A stretch of 64,000 bases of DNA, taken from Bufo bufo (taxonomy: Eukaryota; Chordata; Amphibia; Anura; Bufonidae). The notes below the pieces were generated by a model, which saw only the letters and a program-made list of their open reading frames with translations, ran no database searches and was not told the DNA's origin. This document shows, piece by piece, positions 58,291 through 64,000 of the stretch (the stretch's first letter is position 1; each line of letters begins with the position of its first letter). The DNA is taken from assembly GCF_905171765.1 (NCBI RefSeq), contig NC_053392.1, positions 372,905,963 through 372,969,962 on the forward strand, written 5' to 3'. Both the position numbers and the translations under genes were made by a program.

Positions 58291-61200
58291 CCTAAAAAAT
58301 AGACCTGACATTTCTATTCAACCAAATCTGTACTGTTCTAGCTGGTCAAGTTATTTGTAGTGACCGTAAAAGCACTTTTTTTTTTCTGGATTGAAAAACT
58401 ATTCCCAAATTTGCCATTCTCAAAATAACTAGTTTCTGGTATTTGAGGCCTACTTGAAATCTATCCCAAAAAGGATATCTTACATTGAAGGTACTGATAG
58501 TGTCATTCAGAAAAACCTAAGACACACGCTAGCGTGCAGATAGAAGTCTGATTCTGTGATTAAACCTATACTTGTCACACAGAGCAAAAAAAAACAGGCC
58601 TCACATCTCTATTTAACCAAATCTGTACTGTTTTAGCTGGTCAAGTTATTTGTAGTGACCGTAAAAGCACTTTTTATTTTCTGGATTGAAAAACTATTCC
58701 CAAATTTGCCATTCTCAAAATAACTAGTTTCTGGTATTTGAGGCCTACTTGAAATCTATCCCAAAAAGGATATCTTACATTGAAGGTGCTGATAGTGTCA
58801 TTCAGAAAAACCTAATACACACGCTAGCGTGCAGATAGAAGTCTGATTCTGTGATTAAACCTATACCTGTCACACAGCGCAAAAAAAAACAGGCCTCACA
58901 TCTCTATTCTACCAAATCTGTACTGTTTTAGCTGGTCAAGTTATTTGTAGTGACCGTAAAAGCCCTTTTTTTTTCCTGGGTTGAAAAACTATTCCCAAAT
59001 TTGCCATTCTCAAAATAACTAGTTTCTGGTATTTGAGGCCTACTTGAAATCGATCCCAAAAAGGATATCTTACATTGAAGGTACTAATAGTGTCATTCAG
59101 AAAAACCTAAGACACACGCTAGCATGCAGATAGAAGTCTGATTCTGTGATTAAACCTATACCTGTCACACAGCGCAAAAAAAACCAGGCCTCACATCTCT
59201 ATTCAACCAAATCTGTACTGTTTTAGCAGGTCAAGTTATTTGTAGTGACCGTAAAAGCACTTTTTATATTCTGGATTGAAAAACTATTCCCAAATTTGCC
59301 ATTCTCAAAATAACTAGTTTGTGGTATTTGAGGCCTACTTGAAATCTATCCCAAAAAGGATATCTTACATTGAAGGTACTGATAGTGTCATTCAGAAAAA
59401 CCTAAGACACACGCTAGCGTGCAGATAGAAGTCTGATTCTGTGATTAAACCTATACCTGTCACACAGCGCAAAAAAAAAACAGGCCTCACATCTCTATTC
59501 AACCAAATCTGTACTGTTTTAGCTGGTCAAGTTATTTGTAGTGACCGTAAAAGCACACTTTTTTTTCTGGGTTGAAAAACTATTCCCAAATTTGCCATTC
59601 TCAAAATAACTAGTTTCTGGTATTTGAGGCCTACTTGAAATCTATCCCAAAAAGGATATCTTACATTGAAGGTACTGATAGTGTCATTCAGAAAAACCTA
59701 AGACACACGCTAGCGTGCAGATAGAAGTCTGATTCTGTGATTAAACCTATACCTGTCACACAGCGCAAAAAAAAACAGGCCTCACATCTCTATTCAACCA
59801 AATCTGTACTGTTTTAGCTGGTCAAGTTATTTGTAGTGACCGTAAAAGCACTTTTTATTTTCTGGATTGAAAAACTATTCCCAAATTTGCCATTCTCAAA
59901 ATAACTAGTTTCTGGTATTTGAGGCCTACTTGAAATCTATCCCAAAAAGGATATCTTACATTGAAGGTACTGATAGTGTCATTCAGAAAAATCTAAGACA
60001 CACGCTAGCGTGCAGATAGAAGTCTGATTCTGTGATTAAACCTATACCTGTCACACAGCGCAAAAAAAAACAGGCCTCACATCTCTATTCAACCAAATCT
60101 GTACTGTTTTAGCTGGTCAAGTTATTTGTAGTGACCGTAAAAGCACTTTTTATTTTCTGGATTGAAAAACTATTCCCAAATTTGCCATTCTCAAAATAAC
60201 TAGTTTCTGGTATTTAAGGCCAACTTGAAATCGATCCCAAAAAGGATATCTTACATTGAAGGTACTGATAGTGTCATTCAGAAAAACCTAAGACACACGC
60301 TAGCGTGCAGATAGAAGTCTGATTCTGTGATTAAACCTATACCTGTCACACAGCGCAAAAAAAAAACAGGCCTCACATCTCTATTCAACCAAATCTGTAC
60401 TGTTTTAGCTGGTCAAGTTATTTGTAGTGACCGTAAAAGCACTTTTTACTTCCTGGATTGAAAAACTATTCCCAAATTTGCCATTCTCAAAATAACTAGT
60501 TTGTGGTATTTGAGGCCTACTTGAAATCTATCCCAAAAAGGATATCTTACATTGAAGGTACTGATAGTGTCATTAAGAAAAATCTAAGACACACGCTAGC
60601 GTGCAGATAGAAGTCTGATTCTGTGATTAAACCTATACCTGTCACACAGCGCAAAAAAAAAACAGGCCTCACATCTCTATTCAACCAAATCTGTACTGTT
60701 TTAGCTGGTCAAGTTATTTGTAGTGACCGTAAAAGCACTTTTTATTTTCTGGATTGAAAAACTATTCCCAAATTTGCCATTCTCAAAATAACTAGTTTGT
60801 GGTATTTGAGGCCTACTTGAAATCTATCCCAAAAAGGATATCTTACATTGAAGGTACTGATAGTGTCATTCAGAAAAACCTAAGACACACGCTAGCGTGC
60901 AGATAGAAGTCTGATTCTGTTATTTAAACTATACCTGTCTCACAGCGCAAAAAAAAACAGGCCTCACATCTCTATTCAACCAAATCTGTACTGTTTTAGC
61001 TGGTCAAGTTATTTGTAGTGACCGTAAAAGCACTTTTTATTTTCTGGATTGAAAAACTATTCCCAAATTTGCCATTCTCAAAATAACTAGTTTCTGGTAT
61101 TTGAGGCCTACTTGAAATCTATCCCAAACAGAATATCTTACATTGAAGCTAGTGATAGTGTCATTCAGAAAAACCTAAGACACACGCTAGCGTGCTGATA

Positions 61201-64000
61201 GAAATCTGATTCTGTGATTAAACCTATACCTGTCACACAGCGCAAAAAAAAACAGGCCTCACATCTATATTTAACCAAATCTCTACTGTTTTAGCTGGTC
61301 AAGTTATTTGTAGTGACCGTAAAAGCACACTTTTTTTTCTGGGTTGAAAAACCATTCCCAAATTTGCCGTTCTCAAAAAATAACTAGTTTCTGGTATTTG
61401 AGGCCTACTTGAAATCTATCCCAAACAGAATATCTTACATTGAAGCTAGTGATAGTGTCATTCAGAAAAACCTAAGACACACGCTAGCGTGCTGATAGAA
61501 ATCTGATTCTGTGATTAAACCTATACCTGTCACACAGCGCAAAAAAAAACAGGCCTCACATCTCTATTCAACCAAATCTGTACTGTTTTAGCTGGTCAAG
61601 TTATTTGTAGTGACCGTAAAAGCACACTTTTTTTTCTGGGTTGAAAAACTATTCCCAAATTTGCCATTCTCAAAATAACTAGTTTCTGGTATTTGAGGCC
61701 TACTTGAAATCTATCCCAAAAAGAATATCTTACATTGAAGGTACTGATAGTGTCATTCAGAAAAACCTAAGACACACGCTAGCGTGCAGATAGAAGTCTG
61801 ATTCTGTGATTAAACCTATACCTGTCACACAGCGCAAAAAAAAAACAGGCCTCACATCTCTATTCAACCAAATCTGTACTGTTTTAGCTGGTCAAGTTAT
61901 TTGTAGTGACCGTAAAAGCACACTTTTTTTTCTGGGTTGAAAAACTATTCCCAAATTTGCCATTCTCAAAATAACTAGTTTCTGGTATTTGAGGCCTACT
62001 TGAAATCTATCCCAAAAAGGATATCTTACATTGAAGGTACTGATAGTGTCATTCAGAAAAATCTAAGACACACGCTAGCGTGCAGATAGAAGTCTGATTC
62101 TGTGATTAAACCTATACCTGTCACACAGCGCAAAAAAAAAACAGGCCTCACATCTCTATTCAACCAAATCTGTACTGTTTTAGCTGGTCAAGTTATTTGT
62201 AGTGACCGTAAAAGCACTTTTTATTTTCTGGATTGAAAAACTATTCCCAAATTTGCCATTCTCAAAATAACTAGTTTCTGGTATTTGAGGCCAACTTGAA
62301 ATCGATCCCAAAAAGGATATCTTACATTGAAGGTACTGATAGTGTCATTCAGAAAAACCTAAGACACACGCTAGCGTGCAGATTGAAGTCTGATTCTGTG
62401 ATTAAACCTATACCTGTCACACAGCGCAAAAAAAAAAACAGGCCTCACATCTCTATTCAACCAAATCTGTACTGTTTTAGCTGGTCAAGTTATTTGTAGT
62501 GACCGTAAAAGCACTTTTTATTTCCTGGATTGAAAAACTATTCCCAAATTTGCCATTCTCAAAATAACTAGTTTGTGGTATTTGAGGCCTACTTGAAATC
62601 TATCCCAAAAAGGATATCTTACATTGAAGGTACTGATAGTGTCATTAAGAAAAATCTAAGACACACGCTAGCGTGCAGATAGAAGTCTGATTCTGTGATT
62701 AAACCTATACCTGTCACACAGCGCAACAAAAAAAACAGGCCTCACATCTCTATTCAACCAAATCTGTACTGTTTTAGCTGGTCAAGTTATTTGTAGTGAC
62801 CGTAAAAGCACTTTTTATTTTCTGGATTTAAAAACTATTCCCAAATTTGCCATTCTCAAAATAACTAGTTTCTGGTATTTGAGGCCTACTTGAAATCTAT
62901 CCCAAAAAGGATATCTTACATTGAAGGTACTGATAGTGTCATTCAGAAAAACCTAAGACACACGCTAGCGTGCAGATAGAAGTCTGATTCTGTTATTTAA
63001 ACTATACCTGTCTCACAGCGCAAAAAAAAACAGGCCTCACATCTCTATTCAACCAAATCTGTACTGTTTTAGCTGGTCAAGTTATTTGTAGTGACCGTAA
63101 AAGCACTTTTTATTTTCTGGATTGAAAAACTATTCCCAAATTTGCCATTCTCAAAATAACTAGTTTCTGGTATTTGAGGCCTACTTGAAATCTATCCCAA
63201 ACAGAATATCTTACATTGAAGCTAGTGATAGTGTCATTCAGAAAAACCTAAGACACACGCTAGCATGCTGATAGAAATCTGATTCTGTGATTAAACCTAT
63301 ACCTGTCACACAGCGCAAAAAAAAACAGGCCTCACATCTCTATTTAACCAAATCTCTACTGTTTTAGCTGGTCAAGTTATTTGTAGTGACCGTAAAAGCA
63401 CACTTTTTTTTCTGGGTTGAAAAACCATTCCCAAATTTGCCGTTCTCAAAAAATAACTAGTTTCTGGTATTTGAGGCCTACTTGAAATCTATCCCAAACA
63501 GAATATCTTACATTGAAGCTAGTGATAGTGTCATTCAGAAAAACCTAAGACACACGCTAGCGTGCTGATAGAAATCTGATTCTGTGATTAAACCTATACC
63601 TGTCACACAGCGCAAAAAAAAACAGGCCTCACATCTCTATTTAACCAAATCTCTACTGTTTTAGCTGGTCAAGTTATTTGTAGTGACCGTAAAAGCACAC
63701 TTTTTTTTCTGGGTTGAAAAACCATTCCCAAATTTGCCATTCTCAAAATAACTAGTTTCTGGTATTTGAGGCCTACTTGAAATCTATCCCAAAAAGGATA
63801 TCTTACATTGAAGGTACTGATAGTGTCATTCAGAAAAACCTAAGACACACGCTAGCGTGCAGATAGAAGTCTGATTCTGTGATTAAACCTATACCTGTCA
63901 CACAGCGCAAAAAAAAACAGGCCTCATCTCTATTCAACCAAATCTGTACTGTTTTAGCTGGTCAAGTTATTTGTAGTGACCGTAAAAGCACTTTTTATTT
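58291..64000. repeat. 295-bp satellite array with seven-monomer higher-order structure
   Basis: The landmark agcgtgcagataga recurs at 58531, 58825, 59121, 59416, 59712, 60007, 60302, 60598, 60894, 61189, 61486, 61781, 62077, 62373, 62670, 62967, 63262, 63559 and 63854 (some with point changes): 19 copies spaced 294-297 bases. Most monomers hold the 10-bp palindrome ACGCTAGCGT, a poly-A run of 8-12 after cacagcgc, and gtgaccgtaaaagcac. Marked variants repeat at a lag of about 2070-2073 bases, so seven monomers form a higher-order unit. The array continues past the window. One monomer happens to lack a stop (62296-62499); this is not a gene. Confidence 0.95.

Larger units (their letters stand above)
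57453..64000. mobile_element. hAT element whose interior is a satellite array; runs off the window
   Basis: Begins TAGGGATGAGCGAACCCGAA, the same type of tip as the hAT MITE at 53904, followed by gttcgggttcg blocks, then about 450 bases of leader with aaaggctgcaaagcagccaa, a 78-bp array and the 295-bp satellite. The opposite tip is outside the window, so the assignment depends on the left tip alone. Possible 8-bp flank attgtgat at 57445-57452. Confidence 0.6.

Noticed and set aside
58291..64000. Possible coding monomer (62296-62499)
   Set aside because: Sister monomers have stops at the same places; the open frame is due to single-base changes.

Overview
This is vertebrate nuclear DNA with no recognisable host gene, almost certainly from an anuran amphibian with a large, transposon-rich genome. 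The evidence is the mixture of elements: Tc1/mariner transposons of several families, TTAA-flanked piggyBac elements, hAT elements with 8-bp duplications, Penelope-like retroelements (PLEs) with a C-terminal GIY-YIG domain, a chromodomain Ty3/Gypsy element, and palindromic MITEs typical of frog genomes. There are no bacterial operons, CRISPR arrays or ribosomal RNA genes. Species-level identity is not visible, and family names rest on protein motifs and on remembered consensus repeats, not on a search.

Layout. 1-7 kb: the end of a Tc1 element, then a 6.7-kb piggyBac (240-6928, TTAA at both ends) holding a dimeric PIF/Harbinger-like MITE, a broken transposase, a 33-bp minisatellite and a Tc1-derived MITE. 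7-11.4 kb: PLE1 (minus strand) abutting a decayed Tc1 element. 11.4-16.3 kb: mostly unassigned AT-rich DNA with two MITEs and an L1 scrap. 16.3-22.2 kb: an old Tc1 transposase gene split twice, by an apparently intact Tc1 transposon (16646-18266, 340-aa transposase) and by a hAT element (18620-21801) that itself contains a Tc1 MITE, a 40-bp PLE scrap and a DD37E Tc1 element. 23.4-28.4 kb: PLE2, flanked by ~800-bp inverted arms and interrupted by a Tc1 MITE. 28.6-31.1 kb: a non-autonomous piggyBac. 31-36.3 kb: sparse, with foldback MITEs and a tRNA-like stretch. 36.6-38.9 kb: one Tc1 inside another.

39.1-50.3 kb is a deep nest. A decayed hAT has its transposase split by a second hAT and by PLE3, carries 41-bp and 102-bp tandem arrays, and received a 5.1-kb Gypsy chromovirus (45119-50201) with a 1098-aa pol frame. 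51.4-55.6 kb is a Tc1 relic carrying PLE4 and a palindromic hAT MITE. 56.7-57.4 kb is a C-rich minisatellite. From 57453 to the window edge a hAT terminus leads into a 78-bp array and then a 295-bp satellite with a seven-monomer higher-order period of about 2.07 kb.

The genes do not work together as a pathway; they are independent selfish elements layered over time. Target-site duplications (TA, TAA, TTAA, 5 bp, 8 bp, 11 bp, 16 bp) can be read at most joints, so relative insertion order can be reconstructed. The only open reading frames likely to encode a near-complete protein are the Tc1 transposase at 17025-18047 and the Gypsy pol at 45692-48988, which lacks a recognisable protease catalytic motif.
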